A DNA stretch of 64,000 nucleotides. Origin: an uncultured Bacteroidales bacterium (GTDB lineage: Bacteria > Bacteroidota > Bacteroidia > Bacteroidales > Muribaculaceae). The stretch covers positions 62,001 through 126,000 of the forward strand of contig CATZGB010000001.1 in NCBI GenBank assembly GCA_958418815.1, in the 5' to 3' direction. The translations under genes and the position numbers were made by a program. The notes below the pieces were generated by a model. It was not told the DNA's origin, did no database searches, and was given only the letters and a program-made list of their open reading frames with translations. Shown here piece after piece: positions 1 through 8,736 of this stretch (its first letter is position 1; every line of letters begins with the position of its first letter).

Positions 1-57
1 TTTACGAGCATTGTGTGTGATGGATTTTGGAGGATTAGAGGGAATCAGTGGCCGGGG

Positions 58-1107
58 TCAGGAGCCGGGAAGCGTCTTGCGCAGCCTGCCGAACGCCGCG
101 CGGGTGGCCGACACCGACGGGCTGCGGTGGAGCAGCCTACCGGTGGAGTCTGTCAATATGAAGTAAGGGATGGTCGTGGGAGCGGCCTGTGAAATCCCGT
201 CGGTGGCCATCCCGCCGTTGAGCCACAGGCGCGTCACCCCGGCGGGATAATCGTCGGGGAGCGACCTCAGGGTGGCTTTCCACTGCAATGTGTCGCGGTC
301 ACACCCGAAATCCACTATCCGCAATGTCTCCTCGCGGGGCGCGCCGGAACGCAGGGCGGCAAGCATCGTCTTTATCGAGTCGGCGGCACGGGTGTCATTG
401 TCGGTGAGCATCACCAGATTGAGACGGGCTCCCGCCGGGGTGAACACCACAGCGGTGTCGCCCGTCGAGAAAGCCCTGACATCGCTCAGCGAGAGGGTGT
501 CTGAGGCGAGCGAAACATCGAGCATCTGCTCGAAACCCTCGGTGAATCCTCCCTGGCGGTATTTATCGGGAATCAGGCTGACAAGCTCCATGGCCTTCTC
601 CTCGTAACCCTCGACAGTGAAATAGCGGGTAAGCAGTACCGTGGAGACAAACCGCTTGGGATTCTCCCTCACAAAAGCCTCCACAGCCCTGTTGAGCCCG
701 TCGGCATCATCCCCCTCGACAAGCTGACGGTTATCTTTCAGGAACTCCGCCAGCAGTTCGGCATCCTTGTTGCCCTTCACCGAGATGTTTTCGGGATTCA
801 TGGCCGAGAACCGGGCCTCGATGTGGTCTCCCCCCTCCACGATGAACTCCCCGAGCAACGACCCGCCCGAAGTGTAGACCTCGACATATGTCGGGGCCGA
901 CAGGGAGGATGTCAGCGAGAACTGGCCGTCGATGGCGGGGACGCTCTCCACGCGGTACGAACCGTCGGCGTAATAAATCAGGGTCACATTCTGGGTGCCT
1001 ATGTCGTCAGAGGCGGCATCGAGCCGAAACTCCCTGGAGCCGGAGCAGCCTGCCGCCAGCAGCGCGGGCAGCAGTGTCAGCAACATATATCTGAGGATGG
1101 TTTTCAT
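58..1107 (-). CDS. secreted lipoprotein with thioredoxin-like C-terminal half (DUF4369-like)
   Basis: The 349-residue product starts with a lipoprotein signal peptide: a hydrophobic stretch at residues 5-19 and lipobox LAAGC with Cys21. The N-terminal half (about 28-115) has the beta-strand pattern and wording (LIYYADGSYRVESVPAIDG) of DUF4369-type domains that precede thioredoxin-like domains in Bacteroidales. The C-terminal part keeps thioredoxin-fold features, including a TTIPYFILTDSTGRLLHRS segment like the cis-proline strand, but I see no CxxC pair, so redox activity is doubtful. It lies downstream of tRNA-Asp on the same strand with no recognisable promoter of its own in the 130-base gap, so it may be co-transcribed. 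The family assignment is by pattern only; the role is unknown. Confidence 0.75.
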   Translation of the reverse strand: MKTILRYMLLTLLPALLAAGCSGSREFRLDAASDDIGTQNVTLIYYADGSYRVESVPAIDGQFSLTSSLSAPTYVEVYTSGGSLLGEFIVEGGDHIEARFSAMNPENISVKGNKDAELLAEFLKDNRQLVEGDDADGLNRAVEAFVRENPKRFVSTVLLTRYFTVEGYEEKAMELVSLIPDKYRQGGFTEGFEQMLDVSLASDTLSLSDVRAFSTGDTAVVFTPAGARLNLVMLTDNDTRAADSIKTMLAALRSGAPREETLRIVDFGCDRDTLQWKATLRSLPDDYPAGVTRLWLNGGMATDGISQAAPTTIPYFILTDSTGRLLHRSPSVSATRAAFGRLRKTLPGS

Positions 1108-1237
1108 CTCGGGATTGGATTATGGAGTATGGGGATTGAATCGCCTGCCGTGACCGACCGGCAACCCGGGGGAATACAAAAAAAGAAGGAGCAAAGGAAT
1201 CCGAAGATTCACTCTACTCCTTCTCCTCTCTCTCCAG

Positions 1238-1311
1238 CGGTGCGGACGAGACTCGAACTCGCGACCCCCTGCGTGACAGGCAGGTATTCTAACCAGCTGA
1301 ACTACCGCACC
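1238..1311 (-). tRNA. tRNA-Asp (GTC anticodon)
   Basis: Read on the minus strand this is a complete 74-nt cloverleaf. The acceptor stem pairs GGTGCGG (1305-1311) with CCGCACC (1239-1245), with discriminator G at 1238. The anticodon stem CCTGC/GCAGG encloses the loop CTGTCAC with anticodon GTC (complement of 1275-1277), and the T loop is GTTCGAGTC. CCA is not encoded. A Bacteroidetes-type -7 box lies about 85 bases upstream. Confidence 0.95.
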
Positions 1312-1396
1312 AATTGAGGTAATAGACCTTTGAGAGAATTTCAGGGAACTATTTCTTGCAACTTTCAAGGTTGTTGTTCCTTGTCGTTTGCGAGTG

Positions 1397-1404
1397 CAAA
1401 GTTA
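1397..1404 (-). promoter_or_regulatory. -7 box (TAnnTTTG type) for tRNA-Asp
   Basis: CAAAGTTA on the plus strand is TAACTTTG on the minus strand, matching the Bacteroidetes -7 consensus TAnnTTTG. It sits in an AT-rich gap between the DUF4954 gene and the tRNA and points at the tRNA. No clear -33 element was recognised. Confidence 0.6.
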
Positions 1405-1456
1405 CGACGAGTTTTTCAATCCACCAAATTTTTCAGCAAGAATTTTTAAAAAATTT

Positions 1457-3514
1457 TCATTTTTCTGTCTCAACCCCCTCCAGAGGGCTCTCAAGCAGGG
1501 TGATGATGTTGCGTATAGACCCGCGGAATATCTCCACCCGCCGATGGAGCTGCGCAAGGAAACGCTGGCCCGAAAGCTCGCCCCTCACTCTCTCGAAATC
1601 ATCGTGTATCTCCCGGAGGTCATCCCCGGCGTCTATGCCGAAACCGAGCGAAGCCTTGTCGACATCATACTCCTTGGCCGCGTCCTTGACAAACATCTCC
1701 TCAAGCCTGGCTGCGGCCTCAGCCCCCTCGGAGAGAATCCGGATGAGGCCGTCGACGGAAAGTGTGCTGAAATCCTCCCCGGCCACACCCTGCATATTGT
1801 GCCACACCCAGCTCCATGAATATGAGGCATAATCCCCCTTGATACAGTCAAACCGGCGGCACGCCTCATCGACTGTCATATCCCCGCCAGACACAATCTC
1901 GGCGGCCAGCGCGTCGACAGCCTCGCGGGGAGCAAGCAGTCCGGCCATGTCGACCCATCTCCCGCTCCCCTTGGCCGAGGGCCTCTCCCGCAGCCTTTCG
2001 AGCAGCGAGGCGGGGGTGATTTCGGGATGGGTAGCGGCGATGGCGAGGATTTTCCTGCGCATCACCCCGGCAAGGAACAGCTTCAGCAGCAGGGTGTAGT
2101 TGGCTACACCCTTGGCGAGGCTCCTACGCGGTATCACGGCCCCCGTGACGGCAATGAACGGCTCCTGTGAAGACTCCGACGATTTCAGCATCGCCAGTCC
2201 GGCGAGCAGCCCCTGGGCCGTGTATGGCGACAGCCAGTTGAAGTCAACGGCATCCCCTTCGGCGGCGCCCCCTATCCGCGAGGGCCATTTGTCGACATCG
2301 CGCGCCAGGCCAACCGACCCCACAACCGCCCCTGGAATCAGCACCGACGCGCCTCCCGCGTCAACCGAGGGGTCATTGACGAGGTATGAGAAGGGAAAAC
2401 GGCGGGTGTCGGGGTGGTGGTAATGGCGGCCTGTGATGGTGGTGAAAGGCCCGGCAGCCGCCGGCCACATCAGATAACTGTCGCTTCCGGTCTTGCACCC
2501 ACGGGCAAGCACCCCCTGGTGCATCGGGCCGAGCTTGTAGAGGTGGTTGCTCTGGTTGGTGCCCGACCCGGCATTGAAGAATGAGAACAGCCCCCCGATG
2601 AGGAGGGTCGACTTGTGCATCGTGGTGGTGAAAGGCCCGCAGAACGCCGCGGCAGACTCGCCGTTTTCCAGGCGGCTGTTGGTGAACACCAGTGTGTCAT
2701 GGGATGTGAATCCCGAGGCGACCTCGGCGCAATGCCCCACGAGGCAACCCTGCAGCCTGGCCCCGGTGTCGACCGTAGCCCCGTCCTGGATTATGAAGTC
2801 GCGGGCGATGACCCCGCAACCCACCACGGCGCGCCCGACAGTGCCGTTTGTGAGCCTCGTCACACCGCGCAGCCTCGCGCCGTCGCCTATCCAGACATCG
2901 GTGATTTCGCCGCAATCGACAACCAGCGCGCCCGCCCCGACATATCCCCTGTCTCTCCTCCTCTGCGAGGCGAGGCGGCCAGCCATGCCGTCAAGAGCCC
3001 TTGAAAGCGACGCGCTGTGGCGGTAAAAAGCCATCATATAGGCCAGCGGCGCGCCAAGGGCCGCACTTATGGCGACCTCGCGCCCTCCGGTCTCGCTCAT
3101 TACGTTCACCTTGACATCGTTGCCGAAAGCGGTCTCTCCCCGGCATACGATCGAGTAGACAGAGTCGATGACCGCCCCGGGGGCTATGTCGAGGTTGAGC
3201 AAGCCACCCCTCACACCGGAAATCAGCACCGACCGCCCCACAGAGCAGCCTGAGACCACCGAATCATATATGCCGCAACGGCGTGGAATCCCGCCGACAG
3301 CCTCGGCGGTCATGTCCCCGGCGCATCCCAGCAGGATGTCGCCTGAAAACTCCACATCGCGGTAGCAGCCTGTGTCAAACGGCTCCTCCACCCTGACCCG
3401 GCTCCAGTCGCCGCAACGGCAACCGCGGGCCTCAAGCCTGGAGATTTCATCGGGGGAGATTTCGCGGAAAACAGCGTGGTTATCCTCTTGCATGTCGGGA
3501 ATGGTATGGCTCAT
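1457..3514 (-). CDS. DUF4954 family left-handed beta-helix protein
   Basis: The 685-residue protein has many hexapeptide-like turns (for example DIAPGAVIDSV, WIGDGARLRGVTRL, VVGCGVIARDFIIQDGATVD) typical of left-handed parallel beta-helices, followed by an alpha-helical C-terminal region. Its length and its NQSNHLYKLGPMHQG segment fit DUF4954, a conserved Bacteroidetes family distantly related to sugar-nucleotide acyl/nucleotidyltransferases. The substrate is unknown. There is no signal peptide, so it is probably cytoplasmic. The ATG at 3514 is about 18 bases from a -7 box; an internal ATG at 3493 is an alternative start. It appears monocistronic. Confidence 0.85.
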   Translation of the reverse strand: MSHTIPDMQEDNHAVFREISPDEISRLEARGCRCGDWSRVRVEEPFDTGCYRDVEFSGDILLGCAGDMTAEAVGGIPRRCGIYDSVVSGCSVGRSVLISGVRGGLLNLDIAPGAVIDSVYSIVCRGETAFGNDVKVNVMSETGGREVAISAALGAPLAYMMAFYRHSASLSRALDGMAGRLASQRRRDRGYVGAGALVVDCGEITDVWIGDGARLRGVTRLTNGTVGRAVVGCGVIARDFIIQDGATVDTGARLQGCLVGHCAEVASGFTSHDTLVFTNSRLENGESAAAFCGPFTTTMHKSTLLIGGLFSFFNAGSGTNQSNHLYKLGPMHQGVLARGCKTGSDSYLMWPAAAGPFTTITGRHYHHPDTRRFPFSYLVNDPSVDAGGASVLIPGAVVGSVGLARDVDKWPSRIGGAAEGDAVDFNWLSPYTAQGLLAGLAMLKSSESSQEPFIAVTGAVIPRRSLAKGVANYTLLLKLFLAGVMRRKILAIAATHPEITPASLLERLRERPSAKGSGRWVDMAGLLAPREAVDALAAEIVSGGDMTVDEACRRFDCIKGDYASYSWSWVWHNMQGVAGEDFSTLSVDGLIRILSEGAEAAARLEEMFVKDAAKEYDVDKASLGFGIDAGDDLREIHDDFERVRGELSGQRFLAQLHRRVEIFRGSIRNIITLLESPLEGVETEK

Positions 3515-3531
3515 GACGCAATTGTTTTTTG

Positions 3532-3539
3532 CAAAATTA
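3532..3539 (-). promoter_or_regulatory. -7 box for the DUF4954 gene
   Basis: CAAAATTA on the plus strand reads TAATTTTG on the minus strand, a full TAnnTTTG match placed 18 bases before the ATG at 3514. Confidence 0.6.
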
Positions 3540-3574
3540 CGACAAAACAGGGAAAGATTGGCTAAACGGTGGAT

Positions 3575-3605
3575 AAAAAACAGCCCGGCGAAAATCGCCG
3601 GACTG
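3575..3605 (-). terminator. intrinsic terminator of the six-gene envelope operon
   Basis: On the minus strand a hairpin (stem 3595-3605 with 3581-3591, one C-A mismatch, 3-nt loop) is followed at once by six Ts (3580-3575). It lies about 65 bases past the stop codon at 3671, in the correct orientation to end the operon that starts at 8736. Confidence 0.8.
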
Positions 3606-3670
3606 TCGTGATGCAGGCATGAGCCTGCGGCGTTGGAGGCCAGACTCTACCGGATTGACCGGCGTGTGGT

Positions 3671-5158
3671 TTACTTCTTCTTCTTGAGGCGGAGGTAGTA
3701 GCCCCGGAAGTCACCTTTCTTGCCTTTGAACTGTGTGTATCCATAGCTTACGGCCGCCTTCTCCTCATCAGAGGCCTTGGGGTTGCTGGCAACCTCCTCC
3801 TCGGCTCCATAGGCATTGTTCCAGATGGTGCCGGGGACAGCCTTGACGGTGCCGACAGCCTTGTAAGTGCGTTTGCCGTTGTCGTCCTCCTGGGCCTCGA
3901 GGATTTCATACTCATCCTTCTCGTTGAGACCCTCCTTGGTGCCGATGGCTGCGTAGAGCTTCTCGCCGTCTCCACCGATGATGGGAAGCACCGTGCGGAA
4001 CTCCTCGTGGTTGTTCTGCAGCTTGATGATGGCCCCGTCGATGGCGCGGGCGGTGGCGCGTTTCACCAGCGAGCTAATCGGGGTGCTTGACAGGAGGCTC
4101 TGGCGGATATTGCTCGAAGCCTTCTCCGTACCCACGAACTCAAGCTCGCAGATGCCGGCCTTCACCAGGTCCTCGATGGTGGCGTTCTTGCCATAGATGT
4201 CGACGGCGAACTTCTGGTTGATGTCGTCGTTCCATTTCAGGCGGTAGAGGTGGCTGACAGCCTGCACGGTGTAACCGTCGCCTGCAGCAGCCGACGCGGC
4301 TGTGGAGGCAGCCTGCGCGGCCAGCGAGCCGATGCCGCCAAACTGGGAGCCTATACCCTTGGCGAGGGCCGCGGCCTCGGCCACCACCGCCTGGTATGAG
4401 CGGAAACGCAGGTTGACAGCCATCACGTAAGTGTTGCTGATCATGTCGAAGGCGGTCTGCTCGATTTTCGCGCGGAGGCTGAAATCCTCGGCAGCCTTCG
4501 CGATGTCGTCGGGCGAGAAATTGTAGTTGCCACGGTCGGTGAGGGTGGCCAGACCCCAGTGCTGCTCACCATCGGAGGTGTAGTCATACCATTTGGCTAT
4601 GAGTGAGGGAGCGACATCGTTGCTCGCGAAGAACTTGTTGAGCACGGCGGGGGCATACTTGTCGAAATCGGCGTTGTTGTCGTCACCCTTGGTCTCCATT
4701 CCGGCCATGCTCTTGGCGAACTTGCCGAAACCACCCTTCTTCTTGGCGGGGGCGTACTTCTCCAGCTCGTCGGCGGTCACGGTAGCCTTGATGGAGTCGA
4801 AGTTGATGACACGCCAGGCGAGGTTGTGGTCGTTGAACTGGTTTGGAATCTCGATTGTCGGGAACACCTCGGCGGGCAGCGAGAAGAGCGAGCCACTCGT
4901 GGAGTCATTGGCAGCCTTCTTCTGGTCAGTCTTGGCAAAGCCTTTCACCATCGACATCAGCTCATCGGCGTTCTCACCCTTCTTTGTCTCCTCCTCGTAA
5001 TACTGGTTCATCGTCTCGGAGTTGAGGATGACGGTGTAGAGCGAGCTGCGCATGTACTTCTGGACGAGCGAGTCGGTGGCTTCATCCTTGGCGCTGATCG
5101 ACGGGGCGCAGACTGCACCTATGAGTGTCAGCGCGCATGTGGTCATGAGTTTATTCAT
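3671..5158 (-). CDS. secreted protein of unknown function, last gene of envelope operon
   Basis: The product has 495 residues with a signal peptide (hydrophobic 5-18, cleavage near SISA). It contains an Ala-rich helical stretch (about 262-295) and a lysine-rich C-terminal tail ending in KKKK. A segment near residue 385 (PIIGGDGEKLYAAIGTKEG) followed by VGTVKAV resembles the small beta-barrel at the end of FlgT/CsgG-associated periplasmic proteins; this is only a visual resemblance. Two internal regions are Lys/Asp-rich and probably flexible. It is the last of six genes transcribed from 8736, 30 bases after its neighbour, and is followed by an intrinsic terminator. I do not recognise a named family with certainty. 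Confidence 0.7.
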   Translation of the reverse strand: MNKLMTTCALTLIGAVCAPSISAKDEATDSLVQKYMRSSLYTVILNSETMNQYYEEETKKGENADELMSMVKGFAKTDQKKAANDSTSGSLFSLPAEVFPTIEIPNQFNDHNLAWRVINFDSIKATVTADELEKYAPAKKKGGFGKFAKSMAGMETKGDDNNADFDKYAPAVLNKFFASNDVAPSLIAKWYDYTSDGEQHWGLATLTDRGNYNFSPDDIAKAAEDFSLRAKIEQTAFDMISNTYVMAVNLRFRSYQAVVAEAAALAKGIGSQFGGIGSLAAQAASTAASAAAGDGYTVQAVSHLYRLKWNDDINQKFAVDIYGKNATIEDLVKAGICELEFVGTEKASSNIRQSLLSSTPISSLVKRATARAIDGAIIKLQNNHEEFRTVLPIIGGDGEKLYAAIGTKEGLNEKDEYEILEAQEDDNGKRTYKAVGTVKAVPGTIWNNAYGAEEEVASNPKASDEEKAAVSYGYTQFKGKKGDFRGYYLRLKKKK

Positions 5159-5188
5159 CGGTATGATTCAAAAAAATAAATGATTGGT

Positions 5189-6142
5189 TCAATATCTGTA
5201 GCCCGGGGTCAGGAAGACATAGCGGTTGACCGTCTTCGGACGGCTCTTCGCCCAGGCCACGGCCACCTCCTTGGCGGCGTTGATGCGCTGCTTCTCAAGC
5301 TCCACCTGGTTTTTATACTTGGTCACATTCTCGAATTCCCACTGCTGCTTGGTGGTCTGGCTGATCTGCTTGCTGAGGGCCAGGGCCTCGGCGTGGCATG
5401 AGGCTTCGGGATCAATCTGGCTGAGGAAGGAGTGTGCCTCGGCGGCTCCGGCAGCCGTCGGGTCGGCAGCCCATGCAGCGCGGGCCTTGGCCAGGAGCTG
5501 CTGGGCGGTGTGGTTCATGCTCTGGGAATAGATTTCCAGGGCCATGCGGCTGGCCTCGTCATAGCCCTTGCAGCATGAGGGGATGGCTGTCACATAATAC
5601 AACGCCTCGTCATAGTCGCGGGCCGCCATGGCCTGGCGCGCCTTGTTGATGTAGCTCTGGAAATTGGCGTCGAAATAATCGATGATCTTGTCGCGCCCGG
5701 TCTTGAGGAAATTGATGAGCTGCGGATTGGTGGCGTTGAGCTTGTTGAGGGCGCGGGTGTAGGCCTGGGTGTCGCTGCCACCCACCCCGCTCAGCTCGAA
5801 GGTCTCGGCGGCGAACACCTTCTGCTCCTCGGCGTCGCCGATGTAGACTGTCAGCGTTGTCTTGACATACACCTTCTGTGAGGGACCGCCGGTGATGTCG
5901 TTGTAAGCGTCGTCGAAGCGTCCGGCCACGAAGAAACGGCTGTCATAGGGGGCAGAGACGAGTCCCGACTTGCCGATGGCCTGCGAGAGTTTGGCCTGCA
6001 GGCGCTGGTTGATGGCCTCGGGGACAACCTCACCCTTGGAGATGTCGGCCACGGAGACATCTATGCTGCATTCCCCCTGGGCGCTTGCCATCGACGGCAC
6101 CAGGATGAGGACGCCCAGGATTGATTTCAATATCTTGTTCAT
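5189..6142 (-). CDS. secreted LpoB/CsgG-like periplasmic protein, unknown function
   Basis: The 317-residue protein has a cleavable signal peptide (MNKILKSILGVLILVPSMASAQ). The first domain (about 23-150: CSIDVSVADISKG, then a VYVKTTLTVYIGD strand, then a QAYTRALNKL helix) has the alternating layout of LpoB/CsgG-like nucleotide-binding-fold domains. It is followed by a helical region with TPR-like spacing (MAARDYDEALYYVTAIP) and a charged helix near the C-terminus. The family link is inference. Gaps to neighbours are 18 and 30 bases, so it is co-transcribed. The presence of a cysteine pair (SCC, about residue 189) is unusual for a periplasmic domain and could form a disulphide. Confidence 0.68.
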   Translation of the reverse strand: MNKILKSILGVLILVPSMASAQGECSIDVSVADISKGEVVPEAINQRLQAKLSQAIGKSGLVSAPYDSRFFVAGRFDDAYNDITGGPSQKVYVKTTLTVYIGDAEEQKVFAAETFELSGVGGSDTQAYTRALNKLNATNPQLINFLKTGRDKIIDYFDANFQSYINKARQAMAARDYDEALYYVTAIPSCCKGYDEASRMALEIYSQSMNHTAQQLLAKARAAWAADPTAAGAAEAHSFLSQIDPEASCHAEALALSKQISQTTKQQWEFENVTKYKNQVELEKQRINAAKEVAVAWAKSRPKTVNRYVFLTPGYRY

Positions 6143-6160
6143 AAACTGGATGAATTGGGG

Positions 6161-7117
6161 TCACTGGCAGATGTCGTAGAGACGGCCCGAGCCGAGACCC
6201 TTGGTGGTGTTCTCTGATTTGAGGTCGCAGGTTGAGCGGAGGTAACGTTTCAGCTGGTCGACAAACTCCTTGGCCTGCATCACACGCCCGGCGGCGTCTT
6301 TGAAGGGGATGCGCACCTGCTCGAAGTTGATGCGGTTGCGGCTCGAGTTGCGGGTGCTGTATGCATGGTTGACGGTGTTGTCGTTGACCCAGTCGCTGAT
6401 GATGGTCGACAGCTCCTTGCCGTTGAACTCCGAGTTGAAGTTGATGCCGCTGCCGTTGTTGCCGATGCGGCAGGCGAGGGTGATTTCGCGGCCATTCTCC
6501 TGGAGGTCGTCGAAATGCTCCTGCAGGCGGCTGATGAACGCGGGCATGTACTCGGTGGCCGAGTTTTTCAGAGCTGCGGCCACAGGCACGGTGGTTTTCA
6601 GCGAGGGGGTCTCGGCGGTCACCTGGGCCACGCTCTTGCCCGAATAGGAGTCGAGGGCCTCAAGACGGTAAGAGAGGGTGTAGTTGAAGCCCACGGTGTG
6701 GACATCCCAGCCGATTTTGATGACGATGTCGGGGCGGAGCTTGTTGAGCAGCAGCTCATAGTCAGTGGCGTCCATCGAGCCGCCCGACTGGGAGTCGTTG
6801 CCGTATGCGTCCTCCTCATCCTCCTCCTCGTCGTCGAGCTCGGAGGATATGCCATACTCCTTGGCGGGCAGTCCGTTGTCTCTCATGAGGGCGTTGAGCT
6901 GCACGACCACATTCTTGAGGTCGGAGTTGAGGAAAGCCTCGTCATATTTCTCGGTGATGCGTGTCTTGCCGTTGCGCTCCGAGCGGTCGACATAGTCATT
7001 GGCGTTGCACCATGTCTTGTCGGGAAGGAACATCACCGTCGGGGGCGCGCCGGCGTTGAGGGTGAGCGAAGCCGTGATGGCTGCCGCGGCTGACAAAACT
7101 AATTTTCTGAGTGTCAT
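6161..7117 (-). CDS. DUF6175-like secreted protein
   Basis: The 318-residue product has a signal peptide ending near LNAGA. The next segment, PPTVMFLPDKTWCNANDYV, together with ALMRDNGLPAKEYG and a LRPDIVIKIGWDV strand, matches what I remember of the Bacteroidales family DUF6175, which has an LpoB/TolB-N-like fold. A striking acidic linker (ELDDEEEDEEDAYGND, about residues 93-108) separates the first helix from the rest. Two Cys residues near the C-terminal half are far apart. It is third from the end of the operon, 7 bases after the lipoprotein gene. The function is unknown; an envelope assembly or sensing role is inference from context. Confidence 0.7.
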   Translation of the reverse strand: MTLRKLVLSAAAAITASLTLNAGAPPTVMFLPDKTWCNANDYVDRSERNGKTRITEKYDEAFLNSDLKNVVVQLNALMRDNGLPAKEYGISSELDDEEEDEEDAYGNDSQSGGSMDATDYELLLNKLRPDIVIKIGWDVHTVGFNYTLSYRLEALDSYSGKSVAQVTAETPSLKTTVPVAAALKNSATEYMPAFISRLQEHFDDLQENGREITLACRIGNNGSGINFNSEFNGKELSTIISDWVNDNTVNHAYSTRNSSRNRINFEQVRIPFKDAAGRVMQAKEFVDQLKRYLRSTCDLKSENTTKGLGSGRLYDICQ

Positions 7118-7124
7118 GGCAAAT

Positions 7125-7622
7125 TTATCGGTTGTTTATTACATTGTCTTCTCTGAGCTGCCTTACCAGGGCGGGGCGGTCTACAGTGACGGTCACACCG
7201 AAGTTCTCGCGTCCGTCGCTCTTTGATTTGGTGCGCGACATGTCGCTGCCCGAGGTCTCTTTCACAAACCTCTTGTATTCCCCGCCGTCGGCGAAGAAGC
7301 GGTCGAAATATGCGGCATATCTCTCACGGGCGTTGACCTCGGTCACTATCGGTTGGCTCATATAGCCCTTGCCCCCCTTGATGCCCTTGAAGATGACATC
7401 ATTGACGGCGTTTTTCATGGCGGCCTCTATCGCCCCGGACTTGTTGGGCCCGCTGCCCCATGAACGCAGGGTTACCTCTCCCGAGGGGGAGGCATTGACG
7501 TAGGAGGTGCCGAACTCGTAGTTAGACCATGTGCCGCTCACCTCTTTCTGGCCGCGGCATCCGGCCATGAGCAACACTGCCGCCAGGCAAACCGCCGGCA
7601 GGTATGATTTTTTGAATCCCAT
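7125..7622 (-). CDS. small lipoprotein paralogous to the operon's first gene product
   Basis: The 165-residue product carries a lipoprotein signal peptide with lipobox LMAGC (Cys22). The mature part contains GAIEAAMKNAVNDVIFKGI, then RYAAYFDRFFADGGEYKRFV, then a VTVTVDRPALVRQLREDNVI ending. The same order of elements occurs in the product of 8233-8736 (EYADFFKPFFDNGDFENYC ... RVNTQTLKKDLKKQGMI), so the two are diverged paralogs, one lipid-anchored and one soluble. The helix pattern also recalls LPP20/LpoB-like domains. It sits in the middle of the six-gene operon with 7- and 20-base gaps. Confidence 0.72.
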   Translation of the reverse strand: MGFKKSYLPAVCLAAVLLMAGCRGQKEVSGTWSNYEFGTSYVNASPSGEVTLRSWGSGPNKSGAIEAAMKNAVNDVIFKGIKGGKGYMSQPIVTEVNARERYAAYFDRFFADGGEYKRFVKETSGSDMSRTKSKSDGRENFGVTVTVDRPALVRQLREDNVINNR

Positions 7623-7642
7623 AGGTTTTCGATATTAAGGTG

Positions 7643-8239
7643 TCAGAACTCGTATCCAAGCTTCAGGGTTATGAAGTTGACAAACCGGCGGGTCTCCCTG
7701 AGGTTGTCGCGGGAGTATGTCGAGAGGTCCTGGCCCACATAGCCCAGTCCGACCAGGAAGGCCGAACGCTCCCGCCCCACGCGCAGCCCCACTGTGGGGC
7801 GCAACATGAAACCGTCCCTCACGGTGCCACCGATGTCAAACGAGTAATACGGCACCACGTCGCGGTAGCGGGTGGGGATGAAGTTGCCCCTGACATTGAG
7901 GAATATCGGGAAAGCCCACTCCGAGAGGGTCGAGCGCACCTTGTTGTTGTCAAAGTAGTAGCGCGCCTCCAGCCCGATGCCCACACGGACATATTCGTTG
8001 AATCGGTAACCGGCCACGGCGTCGATTTCGGTGTAGCCGAAGTTGGAGTTGAAAAGACGGCAGGAATATGCGGCCGAGGCTTCGGCGGCCATCCAGAATC
8101 CTGAACCGGCCGAGGTATAGTCGGCCTGCTTCTCGGAGGCCCCCACCTCAGGAAGGCGGGTCACCTGGTTGATCTGCGCCGTGGCGGCCACCGAGCATGC
8201 GGCGGCAATCAGCCCGGCAATGAAATGTCTTGCTACCAT
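7643..8239 (-). CDS. outer-membrane beta-barrel protein of the envelope operon
   Basis: The ATG at 8239 gives a 198-residue product with a clear signal peptide (MVARHFIAGLIAAACSVAATAQ); an upstream in-frame extension to 8329 would bury that signal and overlap the preceding gene by nearly 100 bases, so I reject it. The mature part alternates aromatic/hydrophobic and polar residues in about eight strands (for example VRVGIGLEARYYF, FPIFLNVRGNF, VVPYYSFDIGGTV) and ends in Phe, typical of a small OmpA-like or porin-like barrel. The start overlaps the end of the first operon gene by 7 bases, suggesting translational coupling. Confidence 0.78.
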   Translation of the reverse strand: MVARHFIAGLIAAACSVAATAQINQVTRLPEVGASEKQADYTSAGSGFWMAAEASAAYSCRLFNSNFGYTEIDAVAGYRFNEYVRVGIGLEARYYFDNNKVRSTLSEWAFPIFLNVRGNFIPTRYRDVVPYYSFDIGGTVRDGFMLRPTVGLRVGRERSAFLVGLGYVGQDLSTYSRDNLRETRRFVNFITLKLGYEF

Positions 8240-8736
8240 CCTGAGCCGAGATTTTTGATCATACCCTGTTTTTTGAGGTCTTTCTTGAGCGTCTGGGTGT
8301 TGACCCTGACGATGGCAGACACCTTCCACTCTTTCCCGGCCTTGACCACACGGCGGCTTTCACCCACCAGCTGGCAATAGTTCTCGAAGTCGCCGTTGTC
8401 AAAGAAGGGCTTGAAGAAGTCGGCATACTCCGCCTCGGCCGTGGGTGACCCCATGATCGCCTTGTATGAGGCCACGGAACCGAATCCGGCGTTGGTCGCG
8501 TCGTCGTAGTCACGGAAAAGCACTCCGTGGACGGCGGCTTTCTCCAGGTCGATGTCCTTGACGTTGTCTTTTTTCTTTGTGATGATGGTCACCAGCACCT
8601 GCTGCGCGCTCTGTGATGTCATCCCGGCGCCCTCTATCTGGTACTGCGGGACTTCCCCTCCGCTCGCCTTCTTGGCTGACACCGAGACAGGAATGAGGAG
8701 GACCAATGCAAGAATCAATGTGGTTAACTTTTTCAT
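8233..8736 (-). CDS. secreted small protein, first gene of envelope operon
   Basis: The 167-residue product has a classical signal peptide (MKKLTTLILALVLLIPVSVSA). The mature domain of about 145 residues begins near a YQIEGAGM strand, has a helix EKAAVHGVLF and an aromatic segment FFKPFFDNGDFENY, and closes with the helix TLKKDLKKQGMI. These elements line up in order with the lipoprotein at 7125-7622. It lacks a lipobox, so it is predicted to be soluble in the periplasm. It opens an operon of six envelope genes; a -7 box lies about 150 bases upstream. No named family is assigned. Confidence 0.72.
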   Translation of the reverse strand: MKKLTTLILALVLLIPVSVSAKKASGGEVPQYQIEGAGMTSQSAQQVLVTIITKKKDNVKDIDLEKAAVHGVLFRDYDDATNAGFGSVASYKAIMGSPTAEAEYADFFKPFFDNGDFENYCQLVGESRRVVKAGKEWKVSAIVRVNTQTLKKDLKKQGMIKNLGSGW

